From positions 1 to 64,000 of the forward strand of contig CAWFEA010000017.1 in assembly GCA_963814745.1 (NCBI GenBank): DNA of 64,000 bases, written 5' to 3'. Position numbers and translations under genes: made by a program. Source of the stretch: CAWBRT01 sp963814745 (GTDB taxonomy: Bacteria; Acidobacteriota; Terriglobia; Terriglobales; Acidobacteriaceae). Below are positions 19,549 to 28,407 of this stretch, one piece after another; within the stretch, counting starts at the first letter, position 1; each line of letters starts with the position of its first letter. The notes under the pieces were generated by a model. That model worked only from the letters and a program-made list of their open reading frames with translations, was not told where the DNA came from and did no database searches.

Positions 19549-20028
19549 ATGCGCAAACAACGTGGTTTCTCACTCATAGAACTGTTGATCGTGGTAGCCA
19601 TCATCCTGATCGTTGCGGCCATTGCGGTCCCAAATATCTTGCGCGCCAGCATCAGCGCCAATGAATCATCGGCTGTTTCTTCGATACGAGCCATTATCGC
19701 TGCCGAAAACGTCTACGCATCAACTTTTCCGGAAGCCGGGTTCTCCGCCGATTTAGCCTCGCTGGGAGGCACCAGTTGCACCTCCCCAACCTCAACCTCA
19801 GCCTGCATCATTGACAACACGTTAGCCCAAGCCACATCGGCGTCCAACCCGAAGGCTGGATACTATTTCACTTACACGCCCAATTCCGCCCTTGGTTACA
19901 CGATTCTCGGCGATCCCGCCTATTGGAATCACAGCGGCACCAAGCACTACTACGCCGATGCGTCAGGGCCGATCCACTACAACGGAAACAATACGACCGC
20001 CGCGATAACCGATCCCACAATCCAGTAA
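19549..20028 (+). CDS. pilA: Type IV major pilin-like protein (pilin 2)
   Basis: This paralogue begins MRKQRGFSLIELLIVVAIIL with the same peptidase site, Phe+1 and Glu+5, and continues with VAAIAVPNILRASISANESS. The body follows pilin 1 closely, including the two cysteines (TSCTSPTS and SACIID) and the motif KAGYYFTYTPNSALGYTI, so the pair arose by tandem duplication. The start at 19549 is the only one giving a proper leader peptide; the ORF extends upstream to 19435 without signal character. It is expressed from its own probable sigma-54 promoter. Two co-existing pilins may allow alternative fibre composition, or one may be a minor subunit. Confidence 0.9.
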   Translation: MRKQRGFSLIELLIVVAIILIVAAIAVPNILRASISANESSAVSSIRAIIAAENVYASTFPEAGFSADLASLGGTSCTSPTSTSACIIDNTLAQATSASNPKAGYYFTYTPNSALGYTILGDPAYWNHSGTKHYYADASGPIHYNGNNTTAAITDPTIQ

Positions 20029-20031
20029 GCG

Positions 20032-20060
20032 GCCGAGTGCTACCAGCCTCGGCCTTTGCT
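20032..20060 (+). terminator. Terminator after pilin 2
   Basis: GGCCGAG and CTCGGCC are separated by 11 bases and followed by TTTGCTGCCCTTT, just after the pilin 2 stop. The T-tract is interrupted. Confidence 0.55.
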
Positions 20061-20167
20061 GCCCTTTAGTCCGGTACCCCCTTGATCACGACCCACCGGC
20101 TCGACAGCCTTGTATAATATGGCTGAATCTTTATGAACAGGCTGAGTCTGGAATAGCCCTTAACCTC

Positions 20168-21127
20168 ATGGCAGCCATTGAAACCTTCAGCCTAGCGAAG
20201 TCTTACCGGATTGGCTTCTGGCGGAAACGCCTGCGAGCGGCGCTCTGTCCGCTGACCATTACGGTGCGGGAGGGTGAGGTTTTCGGTTACCTCGGCCCTA
20301 ACGGCGCCGGCAAGACAACCACGCTTAAGTTGCTGATGGGCCTCATCTTTCCCACCTCGGGCACGGCTTCAATCCTGGGCTGTCCGCTGGATGACTCCAA
20401 GATGAAGGCGCAGATCGGGTTTCTTCCCGAGCAGCCCTACTTTTACGACTATCTGACCGCCCGCGAGTTGCTCACCTATCTTGCCGGCCTCTCAGGCATT
20501 GCCGCCGGCGACAGAAAGCAGCGGGTCGAGAAGGTATTGCGGCGGGTTGGAATCGCCGAACAGGCCGACCTGCAGCTCCGCAAGTTCTCCAAGGGAATGT
20601 TGCAGCGCGTAGGAATTGCTCAAGCTATCGTTCATGACCCGAAATTAATTCTCCTCGACGAACCTATGTCCGGGTTAGACCCGATCGGCCGCCGTGAAGT
20701 TCGAGACCTGATCCAGGCGCTAAAGGACGAGGGTAAGACGATCTTCTTTTCGACTCACATCCTTTCCGACGCCGAGACGCTGTGCGACAGGGTGGCGGTT
20801 CTGAACCATGGCCAGTTGCGCGGCATAGGAGTGGTAGCCGACCTGGTGCGCGAAGTCAGCGGAAAGATCGAGGTCGTATGGGAAGGCGCCGCCGCGGTCG
20901 CGGCGATCGTTGAGCTAGGGGCGCAAACCCACAGCAGCGGAGCGATCTTCCGGGCGGTGCTGCCGGAGGCGTTGCTCGAGCGGGCGGTCGATGCCATTCG
21001 CCGTAACCGCTCCCGAATCATATCGCTGACACCGGTGCGCGCAACCCTGGAGGATTTCTTTCTGGAGCGGCTCCAGCAGGAAGGTGAAACAGGATCGAGA
21101 GCGGCTTCGGGAAAGGGCGCGTCATGA
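20168..21127 (+). CDS. ABC-2 exporter ATP-binding subunit
   Basis: This has a full ATP-binding cassette: Walker A GYLGPNGAGKTTTLKLLMGL, Q-loop IGFLPEQPYFYDYLTARELL, signature LRKFSKGMLQRVGIAQAI, Walker B LILLDEPMSGLDPIGRREVR and H-loop TIFFSTHILSDAE. The C-terminal 90 residues resemble the regulatory tail of ABC-2 type exporters. The stop overlaps the start of the permease by four bases, so the two are coupled. The following TPR protein and LolA suggest an envelope-related role, but the substrate cannot be inferred. Confidence 0.9.
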   Translation: MAAIETFSLAKSYRIGFWRKRLRAALCPLTITVREGEVFGYLGPNGAGKTTTLKLLMGLIFPTSGTASILGCPLDDSKMKAQIGFLPEQPYFYDYLTARELLTYLAGLSGIAAGDRKQRVEKVLRRVGIAEQADLQLRKFSKGMLQRVGIAQAIVHDPKLILLDEPMSGLDPIGRREVRDLIQALKDEGKTIFFSTHILSDAETLCDRVAVLNHGQLRGIGVVADLVREVSGKIEVVWEGAAAVAAIVELGAQTHSSGAIFRAVLPEALLERAVDAIRRNRSRIISLTPVRATLEDFFLERLQQEGETGSRAASGKGAS

Positions 21128-21903
21128 TAGGCAGAATCCGGGTGATCGCCTTCAATACCTTCCGCGAGGCGGTTCGCGACCGCGTGCTCTACAACCTGAT
21201 TGTCTTCGCCATTCTGATGGTCTGCGGCTCGCTTTTGCTGGGACGCATCTCGCTGCGCATTGAGCGCCTGGTGCTGGTGAATCTCGGGCTGACGGCAATT
21301 GCGCTCTTCGGCATCGTGATCGCCATCTTTCTCGGCATCGGCTTGGTCAGCAAGGAGATCGAGCGGCGCACGCTTTACACGGTCTTAGCCGCGCGGCCAG
21401 TGCGGCGCTGGGAGTTTATCGTCGGTAAGCAGTTGGGCCTGATTGCCACCCTGGTCGTGAATGCCGGATTCATGAGCGCCGGCTTCTTCGCGGCGCTGCT
21501 CTATTTACAGCATCGCTTTGAGGCGGCTGACGGCTTTTTGCTGGTGGCGCTTTATTTCATTGTCCTGGAGTTCGTCATCGTCACCTCGCTAGCCCTGATG
21601 TTTTCCACCTTTACGTCGCCCTTACTCTCCACCATTTTCACGTTCTCGCTGTTTGTGATCGGCACCTTTGCCGAGGACCTGTGCGCTTTTGGCGCGCTGG
21701 CCGGTGGCTCGGCCCGCGTGCTTACGGCCGGATTGGCCTACCTGCTGCCCAATTTCGCCGTCTTCAATGTGGTCGCGGAGGTGGCGCACTCGGTGCCAGT
21801 GCCTGGCCGCCTAATCCTGTTCAACAGCCTTTATGCTCTGCTTTACGCGACCACCGTCACCAGCGCGGCGGTGCTGATTTTCGACCGCCGGAATCTGAAA
21901 TGA
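21124..21903 (+). CDS. ABC-2 exporter permease subunit
   Basis: The protein opens MIGRIRVIAFNTFREAVRDR, the amphipathic entry helix typical of ABC-2 permeases, and has six predicted membrane segments, for example VLYNLIVFAILMVCGSLLLG, LTAIALFGIVIAIFLGIGLV and LLSTIFTFSLFVIGTF. It would form the membrane channel for the ATPase encoded immediately upstream. Start and stop overlap both neighbours (ATGA at 21124 and at 21900), which shows a tight four-gene operon of ATPase, permease, TPR protein and LolA. At 259 residues it is a usual size. Confidence 0.88.
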   Translation: MIGRIRVIAFNTFREAVRDRVLYNLIVFAILMVCGSLLLGRISLRIERLVLVNLGLTAIALFGIVIAIFLGIGLVSKEIERRTLYTVLAARPVRRWEFIVGKQLGLIATLVVNAGFMSAGFFAALLYLQHRFEAADGFLLVALYFIVLEFVIVTSLALMFSTFTSPLLSTIFTFSLFVIGTFAEDLCAFGALAGGSARVLTAGLAYLLPNFAVFNVVAEVAHSVPVPGRLILFNSLYALLYATTVTSAAVLIFDRRNLK

Positions 21904-22823
21904 GCAGCCGAACCAGAGCCGGATGGGTGGGGTTGTTACTGCTTGTCTGCCTGAGCCTCAGCGCGCTTACCGTGCGCGAAATCAATCACGCGCGGGAGCG
22001 CATCATTCTAAAGGAAACACTTTATATTCCATCTCCTAAAGCAGTAAAAGCATTGAGCTTAGGATATACGGGATTAATGGCCGACCTGTACTGGACGCGG
22101 GTGGTGCAGTACTTTGGCGGCAAGCACTATCAGCACGCCGAGGAATATAAGTTGCTGGAACCGCTGCTCGACATTACCACCACCCTCGATCCACACCTGC
22201 TGGTTGCCTACGAGTTTGGCTCGATCTTCCTTGCCCAGAAGCCGCCCGAAGGAGCCGGCGACCCACTGGCGGCGGCGGCGCTGGTGAAGAAAGGAATCCG
22301 GGAAAATCCTGAAGCCTGGCGACTGTGGTATCACCTGGGATATATCTACTTCGACGAGATGCACGACAGCAAGGCAGCTTCCGAGGCCTTTCTGCAAGGT
22401 TCGAAGGTTCCCGGAGCCTTACCTTGGATGAAGGTGATGGCCGCAGCCCTGGCGCAACATGCCGGCGAGGCGGAGACCGCGCGCTACTTGTGGACGCAGA
22501 TTTACAATAACTCCGACAACCCGGACATTCGCGCCAACGCCGCCAAGCGCTTGCTTGCCTTGCGGGTCGACCAGGAAGTTGAGAGGCTGCAGGAGATTGC
22601 CGACCGTTACCGGCGCGATACGGCAACCGTGCCGGAAAGCTGCCTGCAACTGGTGCAGGCCGGGTATCTGTCGCGTTTGCCGGTCGATCCGGCGGGCAAT
22701 CCTTACCTGTTGATCGACGGCCGGGTGCAGGTTGCGCGCCCTGACGCTTTGCCCTTTATTACCAAGGGGTTGCCTCCGGGCCGGAAGCCCTCGATCACGG
22801 CCACCCCCGGGGCCGGAAGTTGA
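21900..22823 (+). CDS. Membrane-anchored TPR-like protein
   Basis: ATG 21900 overlaps the permease stop. The product of 307 residues has an N-terminal membrane anchor (WVGLLLLVCLSLSALTV) and a helical-repeat region with TPR character: LLEPLLDITTTLDPHLLVAY, AAALVKKGIRENPEAWRLWY and SKAASEAFLQGSKVPGALPW. The segment GLMADLYWTRVVQYFG near residue 60 is typical of a family of TPR proteins encoded next to ABC-2 transporters. It probably scaffolds other envelope proteins; no enzymatic motif is seen. A much longer frame starting at 21681 overlaps the permease and should be ignored. Confidence 0.8.
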   Translation: MSSRTRAGWVGLLLLVCLSLSALTVREINHARERIILKETLYIPSPKAVKALSLGYTGLMADLYWTRVVQYFGGKHYQHAEEYKLLEPLLDITTTLDPHLLVAYEFGSIFLAQKPPEGAGDPLAAAALVKKGIRENPEAWRLWYHLGYIYFDEMHDSKAASEAFLQGSKVPGALPWMKVMAAALAQHAGEAETARYLWTQIYNNSDNPDIRANAAKRLLALRVDQEVERLQEIADRYRRDTATVPESCLQLVQAGYLSRLPVDPAGNPYLLIDGRVQVARPDALPFITKGLPPGRKPSITATPGAGS

Positions 22824-22834
22824 GCCAAGCGTTG

Positions 22835-23509
22835 ATGAGCCAAACCATGTTGAAAGGCTGTTTGCGAGTGCTGCTTGTGTGTCTGTGTGCGGGCTTGCCG
22901 CGGGCCGAGGCGCTTGACGTGCATGGCGTTGCCGCCAGCGTCGACAAACACTACAACAGCTTGGCTTCACTCGAAACAGGTTTCAGCGAAAGCTATCGCG
23001 GAGGCGGGCTGGCGCGCGACGAGTCCGGAACGATGTGGTTGAAAAAGCCCGGCAAAATGCGGTGGGAATACGATAATCCGGTGAAGAAACTTTTCGTTGT
23101 TGACGGCAAGACGGCTTGGTTTTATGTTCCAGGCGAGCGGCAGGCACGCCGCGCCACGGTTAAGCGGCTCGACGATTTTCGCTCGCCGTTGCGCTATCTG
23201 CTCGGACACACAAAATTGGAGAAGGAGTTCTCTTCCCTGTCTTTTGCCGGCGGAGAGCACCTCGACCAGCCGTCGGATATTGCCCTGTCGGGAGTGCCGA
23301 AGGGGATGGAAGACCGAGCCTCCAAAGTAATTATTGAAGTTACCCCGAACAGCCGCATCTCTCGAATTTCCATCTACTCGCTTGACGGCTCGGTTACCGA
23401 TTTCCGCTTCGCAGGCGAACGCGATAACGCGCCGATCAGCGATGGACGGTTCCATTTCGATCCACCGCGAGGAGTGGAGGTGTTGGGCGCGACGGAACTT
23501 GGACCTTGA
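22835..23509 (+). CDS. lolA: Outer-membrane lipoprotein carrier LolA
   Basis: LolA shuttles lipoproteins through the periplasm from LolCDE to the outer membrane. A signal peptide (MLKGCLRVLLVCLCAGLPRA) precedes a LolA fold with VDKHYNSLASLETGFSESYR, the family block GTMWLKKPGKMRWEYDNPV, KLFVVDGKTAWFYVPGERQA and the late DGSVTDFRFAGERDNAPISD. The length of about 225 residues fits. Translation may start at ATG 22835 or at an upstream TTG at 22820 that overlaps the TPR gene stop. It is the last gene of the ABC-2 exporter operon and is followed by a hairpin. Confidence 0.88.
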   Translation: MSQTMLKGCLRVLLVCLCAGLPRAEALDVHGVAASVDKHYNSLASLETGFSESYRGGGLARDESGTMWLKKPGKMRWEYDNPVKKLFVVDGKTAWFYVPGERQARRATVKRLDDFRSPLRYLLGHTKLEKEFSSLSFAGGEHLDQPSDIALSGVPKGMEDRASKVIIEVTPNSRISRISIYSLDGSVTDFRFAGERDNAPISDGRFHFDPPRGVEVLGATELGP

Positions 23510-23530
23510 GACGGGGTTGGAGTGAGTGTA

Positions 23531-23570
23531 CCCCGGCAAGTTGGGTTTGGCTTGCCGGGGTGGCTTTGAT
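23531..23570 (+). terminator. Terminator hairpin after lolA
   Basis: A perfect 10-bp stem, CCCCGGCAAG and CTTGCCGGGG with a 10-base loop, lies 22 bases after the lolA stop. The following TGGCTTTGAT is only a weak T-tract. Confidence 0.6.
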
Positions 23571-23688
23571 CCACGATCCAGTTCTTCTCCAAGTGTTAGA
23601 CTGAATCGAACGCCGATCTCGACGATCAGCTTCAGCAGCTTGGGCTTTCCCCATGAAGCGCTTGCCCATATAACGCATTGAAATCACC

Positions 23689-24610
23689 ATGGCCGAATAT
23701 CTAGTCAAAGTGGCCGACGAACGCGGCCACGTAACAGAGCAGAGCGAGAAGGGCTTCTCGGAAGAAGAGGTCCGCAACCGCTACGTGCAGCAGGGCTATC
23801 TTGTCTACTCGGTCAGACCGACGGGGTTGCTGGGGAAGCAGGGGTGGCGGCTATCGCGCCGGCGCAAGGTAAAGCTCGCCCAGTTCGTTATTTTCAATCA
23901 GCAGTTTCTTACCCTGTTTCGCGCCGGCTTGCCGATCGTGCAGGGCCTGGAGTTACTGTCGAAACGCGAGAAGAACAAGTTCTTTCGCTCCATACTGGAA
24001 GATGTTCGCGACCGGGTAAAGGGTGGACAGCCACTTTCGGACGCGTTTGAAGCGCAAGGGGTATTTCCCAAAATTTATTCCACCACGCTGCTGGCGGGTG
24101 AGAAGAGCGGAAACCTGGACGAGGTGCTTTCCCGTTATCTGGGATTTTTGCGTCTGACCCTGACGTTTCGCAAGAAGCTGCTAACGTCGCTGATCTACCC
24201 GGCGGTGCTGGTGGTGGGAGTCACGGTTCTGATTACCTTTCTGGTAACGTTCGTGGTTCCGCGATTCTCCTTATTGTATGCCGACTTAGGAGAGAACTTA
24301 CCGGCGATGACCATGTTTACGCTGAGCCTGGCCGGCAACATAAGAAAGTTTCTGCCGATCGCGGTGCCGGTCCTGGCTGGGGGCGGATTCCTGCTGCATC
24401 GCTGGTCGCTTACCGACCGTGGCGGCCAGCAGATTGATCAGGTTAAACTGCGGCTGCCACTTCTCGGCGGCATCTGGATCAAGTACCAGGTGGCCATGCT
24501 GGCGCGCATGCTTTCAACCTTGCTGAGCGGAGGGTTGCCGCTGGTGTCGGGGTTGGATACGGCGTCACAATCGATGCAGAGCCGGCTGATGAAGATCGCG
24601 ATCGCCGGGC
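23689..24610 (+). CDS. pilC: Type IV pilus/type II secretion inner-membrane protein PilC/GspF, 5' part
   Basis: PilC is the inner-membrane platform on which the PilB motor acts. The first GspF domain shows FVIFNQQFLTLFRAGLPIVQ, LELLSKREKNKFFRSILEDV and TTLLAGEKSGNLDEVLSRYL, followed by the first membrane span (LIYPAVLVVGVTVLITFLVT) and the start of the second domain (QVAMLARMLSTLLSGGLPLV). The frame breaks in a G3 run at 24607-24609; one added G gives ATQNVREGRSLSRSLEETKL and joins the 3' part, so about 404 residues, the normal length. Residues read after the break in this frame are artefactual. It is the first gene of the pilus assembly operon. Confidence 0.9.
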
Positions 24611-24899
24611 CACGCAGAACGTTCGCGAAGGCCGCAGTTTGTCGCGCAGCCTGGAAGAGACAAAGCTGTTTCCACCGCTTTCGGTGGAGATGATCGAGGT
24701 GGGCGAGTCTACCGGAGCATTGTCGGCGATGTTGAATTCGGTTGCCGATTTCTTCGAAGAGGACGTTCAGAACGCGCTCGCGGCGACGATGTCGTTGATC
24801 GAGCCCGCGATCATGATCTTCATGGGAATTGTCGTAGCTTTCATCTTGATTTCATTGTACCTGCCTATATTCAGCATGGGAGTAGGCATTCACCATTAG
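24610..24899 (+). CDS. pilC: PilC/GspF, 3' part
   Basis: This segment encodes the end of the second GspF domain and the last membrane span: SRSLEETKLFPPLSVEMIEV, GESTGALSAMLNSVADFFEE and IEPAIMIFMGIVVAFILISL, ending in FSMGVGIHH. These are highly conserved PilC motifs, so selection on the reading frame has continued and the gene is probably intact in the organism. The stop lies 15 bases before the start of pilB. Confidence 0.88.
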
Positions 24900-24914
24900 T
24901 TTTGTGGAGTTTGC

Positions 24915-26552
24915 ATGTCTGAGCTTTTCGTTCAGAGTCCGATCATTGCCGAGAGCGGGGAAGAAACCCGGGCGCGCGAACTGGCCCATCGGTATCGATG
25001 CGAGTTCGTTGACCTCAGGAACCATCACATCCAGCACGAACTGTTTCGCAAGGTTCCGGTCGATTTGATGTTTCGCGACAATTTTATTCCGCTGGAAGAA
25101 CTGCCCGGAGGCAAGTTGGCAATCGCCATCGCCGACCCCGGCCAGCTGCCAATCATTGACGAGATCGCCATGTTGCTGGGTCGCCGGATTGTGGCACGGG
25201 TGGCTACGCTGTCGCAGATCAGCGACATTCTTAAAAAGACCGAACAGTCGCAACGCGTGCTGGACGAGGCCGGCGAGACTTTTACCCTGGACGTGATCCG
25301 GGAGGACGAAAACGGGCAGGACGAAACCATCTCGTTCGAGCGGCTCACCCAGGAAAGCGGCATCAGCCCAATCATTCGCCTGGTGGATACCACAATCCTG
25401 ACGGCCTTGCAGCGGCGAGCCAGCGACATCCACATTGAAACCCGCGACGATTCGGTGATCATCAAGTACCGCATCGACGGCGTGCTTCAGGAGGCGATGA
25501 AGCCGATCGCTAAAGAGCACCACCAGACCATCATCTCGCGCATCAAGGTGATGAGCGAACTGGATATTTCGGAGCGGCGCGTTCCCCAGGACGGCCGCTT
25601 CCGCGTGCGCTACAACGCCCGCGCCATCGACTTTCGCGTCTCGATTATGCCGAGCATCCACGGCGAGGACGCGGTGCTGCGCGTGCTCGACAAGGAGTCG
25701 ATGAGCGAGAAATTCAAGAAGCTCTCGCTCGATGTCGTCGGCTTCAGTGACGAGGATCTGAGGAAATTTCGCCGCTATATCGCCGAACCTTACGGAATGG
25801 TGTTGGTGACCGGGCCGACGGGCAGCGGCAAGACCACGACTCTGTATGCGGCGCTCAACGAAATCAAGACGGATGAAGACAAGATCATCACCATCGAAGA
25901 TCCCGTCGAGTACCAGATTCGCGGGGTCACGCAGATTCCGGTCAATGAAAAAAAGGGACTGACGTTTGCCCGCGGCCTGCGTTCCATCCTCCGCCATGAC
26001 CCCGACAAGATCATGGTGGGCGAGATTCGCGATACGGAAACCGCCCAGATTGCCATCAACTCCGCCCTGACCGGCCACCTGGTTTTCACTACGGTCCACG
26101 CCAACAACGTGGTCAACGTGATCGGGCGATTCCTTAACATGGGAGTCGAACCCTATAATTTCGTTTCGTCGTTGAACTGCATTCTCGCCCAGCGGCTGGT
26201 TCGAGTGATCTGCGAACACTGCAAGCATCGGGTGAGATATTCACCGGAAACGCTTGAAACCAGTGGTCTTCCCGCTGACGCCAATGACAGTATTCCGTTT
26301 TGCGAAGGAAGAGGCTGCATCGAGTGTGCCGGCACCGGTTTCCGGGGACGAACCGCCATTCACGAACTGTTGGAATTGACCGACCGGATTCGCGAGATGA
26401 TTCTCGAAAAGAGGCCGAGCTCGGAGATCCGCAGGGTGGCGCGCGAAGACGGGATGCATTTCCTGCGGGAGTCGGCGCTGGCCAAAGTCAAGGCCGGGGT
26501 AGCCACGCTCAAGGAGATCAACAAGGTCACCTTCATCGAAACAACCCGGTAA
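24915..26552 (+). CDS. pilB: Assembly ATPase PilB/GspE
   Basis: This hexameric ATPase powers pilin or pseudopilin polymerisation at the cytoplasmic face. It has a GspE N-terminal domain (1-150), then the conserved RRASDIHIETRDDSVIIKYR, Walker A TGPTGSGKTTTLYAALNE (about 299), the Asp box IITIEDPVEYQIRGVTQIPV, Walker B LRSILRHDPDKIMVGEIRDT and the His box LVFTTVHANNVVNVIGRFLN. A zinc tetracysteine (CEHCKHRV and CEGRGCIECAGTG, about 433-480) is present as in PilB/GspE and absent from PilT. The 545 residues are normal. It lies 15 bases after pilC and 124 before pilM. Confidence 0.95.
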   Translation: MSELFVQSPIIAESGEETRARELAHRYRCEFVDLRNHHIQHELFRKVPVDLMFRDNFIPLEELPGGKLAIAIADPGQLPIIDEIAMLLGRRIVARVATLSQISDILKKTEQSQRVLDEAGETFTLDVIREDENGQDETISFERLTQESGISPIIRLVDTTILTALQRRASDIHIETRDDSVIIKYRIDGVLQEAMKPIAKEHHQTIISRIKVMSELDISERRVPQDGRFRVRYNARAIDFRVSIMPSIHGEDAVLRVLDKESMSEKFKKLSLDVVGFSDEDLRKFRRYIAEPYGMVLVTGPTGSGKTTTLYAALNEIKTDEDKIITIEDPVEYQIRGVTQIPVNEKKGLTFARGLRSILRHDPDKIMVGEIRDTETAQIAINSALTGHLVFTTVHANNVVNVIGRFLNMGVEPYNFVSSLNCILAQRLVRVICEHCKHRVRYSPETLETSGLPADANDSIPFCEGRGCIECAGTGFRGRTAIHELLELTDRIREMILEKRPSSEIRRVAREDGMHFLRESALAKVKAGVATLKEINKVTFIETTR

Positions 26553-26572
26553 AGAGTTCTGTCCGGCAAGCC

Positions 26573-26675
26573 GTTACAATGGCTCCGGGAGCCAACGGCG
26601 AAATCGATACCACCTCCCCTTGCTGGTCAGCCGAATCGCCCAGTTACAATAGCTGTGGGGGCCAAACGCGAAACC
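26573..26675 (+). repeat. Imperfect 33-bp direct repeat upstream of pilM, with TACAAT boxes
   Basis: Copies at 26573-26605 and 26643-26675 both begin GTTACAAT and continue with a similar GC-rich block ending GCGAAAYC. TACAAT fits a -10 hexamer, so the duplication may have doubled a promoter just before the pilM start. No clear -35 elements are assigned. Confidence 0.5.
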
Positions 26676-26676
26676 A

Positions 26677-27567
26677 ATGGCGGAACGCAAAAGAACGGCC
26701 GCAGGACCAATGTTCGCCTGCGAAATTACACCGACGGAAGTAATTGGGGCCCGAGCCGCGGCCACCTTGGCAGGAGGGGTGGAGCAGGTGAGCGTGCGCC
26801 CGCTTCCGGCCGCCGCACTGGTCCCTTCCCTGCTGACCGAGAACATTCTGCAGCGCGAGGCGGTGAAAGAGGCGGTGCATGGGGTGTTGGAGGCCGTTAG
26901 CGCAGAGACGAGCGAGCTTAGCGTGATCGTGCCCGATACCGCCTGCCGCATTGCCCTGCTCGACTTCGACACGCTCCCCGAGCGCAAAGAAGAAGCCAAT
27001 GCGGTGGTTCGCTTCCGGCTCAAGAAGGCGTTGCCATTCGATGCCGAGAAGGCCGCGATCAGCTACCAAACAGTACGTGATGCGCGCGGCGTAAAACTGG
27101 TCGCGGCGGTCATGCTCGATAGCGTGCTGAGCGATTACGAGTCACTGTTCAGAGAGTTGGGATGCAATCCGGGAGTGGTGCTGCCTTCGACGATTTCGGC
27201 ACTGGCGCTGATCGAGGCCGCGGAGCCTACGCTGGCGCTCAAGGTCGATCCGCTGAGCAGCAGCCTGGCGATTGTGCAGGGAGATCAGTTGCTGCTGTAT
27301 CGCACCCTCGAACACGGCGGCAAGAGCACCCTCACGGCGGAACAGTTGGCTGACGATATCTATCCTTCCGTGGTGTATTTTGCGGATAATTTCAAGCTGA
27401 ACGTGCAGCGCCTGGTGATCGCCGGGCTGCCCGACTTCGATCAGATCGCCCCGTCGCTGGAACAACACACGGGGTTGCCGGTCGAGGAAATGATTCCATC
27501 GGGCATCTCCGGGGAAACGCAGCACAAGTCAGAGCTTACCGGGGTGGCCGGGGCGCTGTTTGGCTGA
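26677..27567 (+). CDS. pilM: PilM/GspL-like actin-fold pilus assembly protein
   Basis: The position between pilB and pilN, and blocks such as LSVIVPDTACRIALLDFDTL, AVVRFRLKKALPFDAEKAAI and LKVDPLSSSLAIVQGDQLLL, mark this as the cytoplasmic actin-like PilM component that binds the N-terminus of PilN and couples the inner-membrane complex to the motor. The conserved pattern RFRLKKxLPF, found in PilM relatives, is clear. At 296 residues it is shorter than typical PilM (about 350), and the nucleotide-binding loops are weak, so ATP binding is uncertain. It starts within two bases of the second copy of the promoter-like repeat. Confidence 0.78.
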   Translation: MAERKRTAAGPMFACEITPTEVIGARAAATLAGGVEQVSVRPLPAAALVPSLLTENILQREAVKEAVHGVLEAVSAETSELSVIVPDTACRIALLDFDTLPERKEEANAVVRFRLKKALPFDAEKAAISYQTVRDARGVKLVAAVMLDSVLSDYESLFRELGCNPGVVLPSTISALALIEAAEPTLALKVDPLSSSLAIVQGDQLLLYRTLEHGGKSTLTAEQLADDIYPSVVYFADNFKLNVQRLVIAGLPDFDQIAPSLEQHTGLPVEEMIPSGISGETQHKSELTGVAGALFG

Positions 27568-27576
27568 GGATTTTCG

Positions 27577-28407
27577 ATGAGACTTAAAATCAATCTCGCG
27601 ACTCGGCCTTACAGGGATGTCCGGCAGTTCCTGCGAACCTGGGGAAGCGGCACGATTCTGCTTGCCCTGCTTACCGTGGCGCTGTGTATGTACACCTATC
27701 GCGCGTGGCACCACACCCGGAACGCCAGAGCGCAGATTTCGGCGCTACAAGGCGAGATCGACAAGCTGGACCGCGACCGGGCGGAAGGCATCGCTCTGCT
27801 GAACCAGCCGCAGAACCGCGATGTTGCCGTGCAGTCGGCATTTCTCAACAGCCTGATCGCCCGCCGCAGCTTCTCCTGGACCCAGCTATTTATGGAGCTG
27901 GAGCGCATCATGCCGGCGCGGCTGCACGTGAATTCGATTGCCCCGTCGCTGAACAAGCTCAACCAGATCGAGATTCACGTGATGGTCGGCGGCGACGCGC
28001 GGGACCAGGCGCTGGAACTGGTGAAGCGGCTGGAAGACTCGCCTGCCTTCCGTGCGCCTGAATTGCGGTCGGAAGCGTTGTCCCAGGCGGGAACCGGCGA
28101 CCGCGTGCAGTTTGATATTTCCATGGTGTATGTGCCGCAAGCCGCCTCCGCGCAGGCTGGCGCGGACAAAGCTCCTCAAGAGCAGGCTGCCAACGGCGAT
28201 AAAGCTGCAGCCACGGCTGAGAAAGACAAGGCAGTTAAACCGGCCACCGGGGAGAAGGACAAAACGGCTAAAGCACCCGCCGGCGGGCAAGACAAGGCGG
28301 TCAATCCGCTGCCCGTCGGCAAGAAGCGTGAGCGGACCGCTCAGGCGGCGCCTGCCGGACCGGCCAAGGCCAACGCCGCAGCCGGCAGAAAGGGGACGGC
28401 GCGATGA
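27577..28407 (+). CDS. pilN: PilN-like inner-membrane pilus assembly protein
   Basis: The protein starts MRLKINLATRPYRDVRQFLR, the INLA motif by which PilN binds PilM, followed by a single membrane span (SGTILLALLTVALCMYTYRA), a periplasmic coiled coil (to about 85) and a ferredoxin-like domain with FMELERIMPARLHVNSIAPS. The last 85 residues are a low-complexity Lys/Ala/Pro/Asp tail with repeated KxxKPA-type units (DKAVKPATGEKDKTAKAPAG) not usual in PilN. Its start is nine bases after pilM and its stop overlaps the pilO start. Confidence 0.85.
   Translation: MRLKINLATRPYRDVRQFLRTWGSGTILLALLTVALCMYTYRAWHHTRNARAQISALQGEIDKLDRDRAEGIALLNQPQNRDVAVQSAFLNSLIARRSFSWTQLFMELERIMPARLHVNSIAPSLNKLNQIEIHVMVGGDARDQALELVKRLEDSPAFRAPELRSEALSQAGTGDRVQFDISMVYVPQAASAQAGADKAPQEQAANGDKAAATAEKDKAVKPATGEKDKTAKAPAGGQDKAVNPLPVGKKRERTAQAAPAGPAKANAAAGRKGTAR

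Noticed and set aside
24852..26228. 458-codon minus-strand frame opposite pilB
   Set aside because: Antisense shadow of the assembly ATPase; no motifs.
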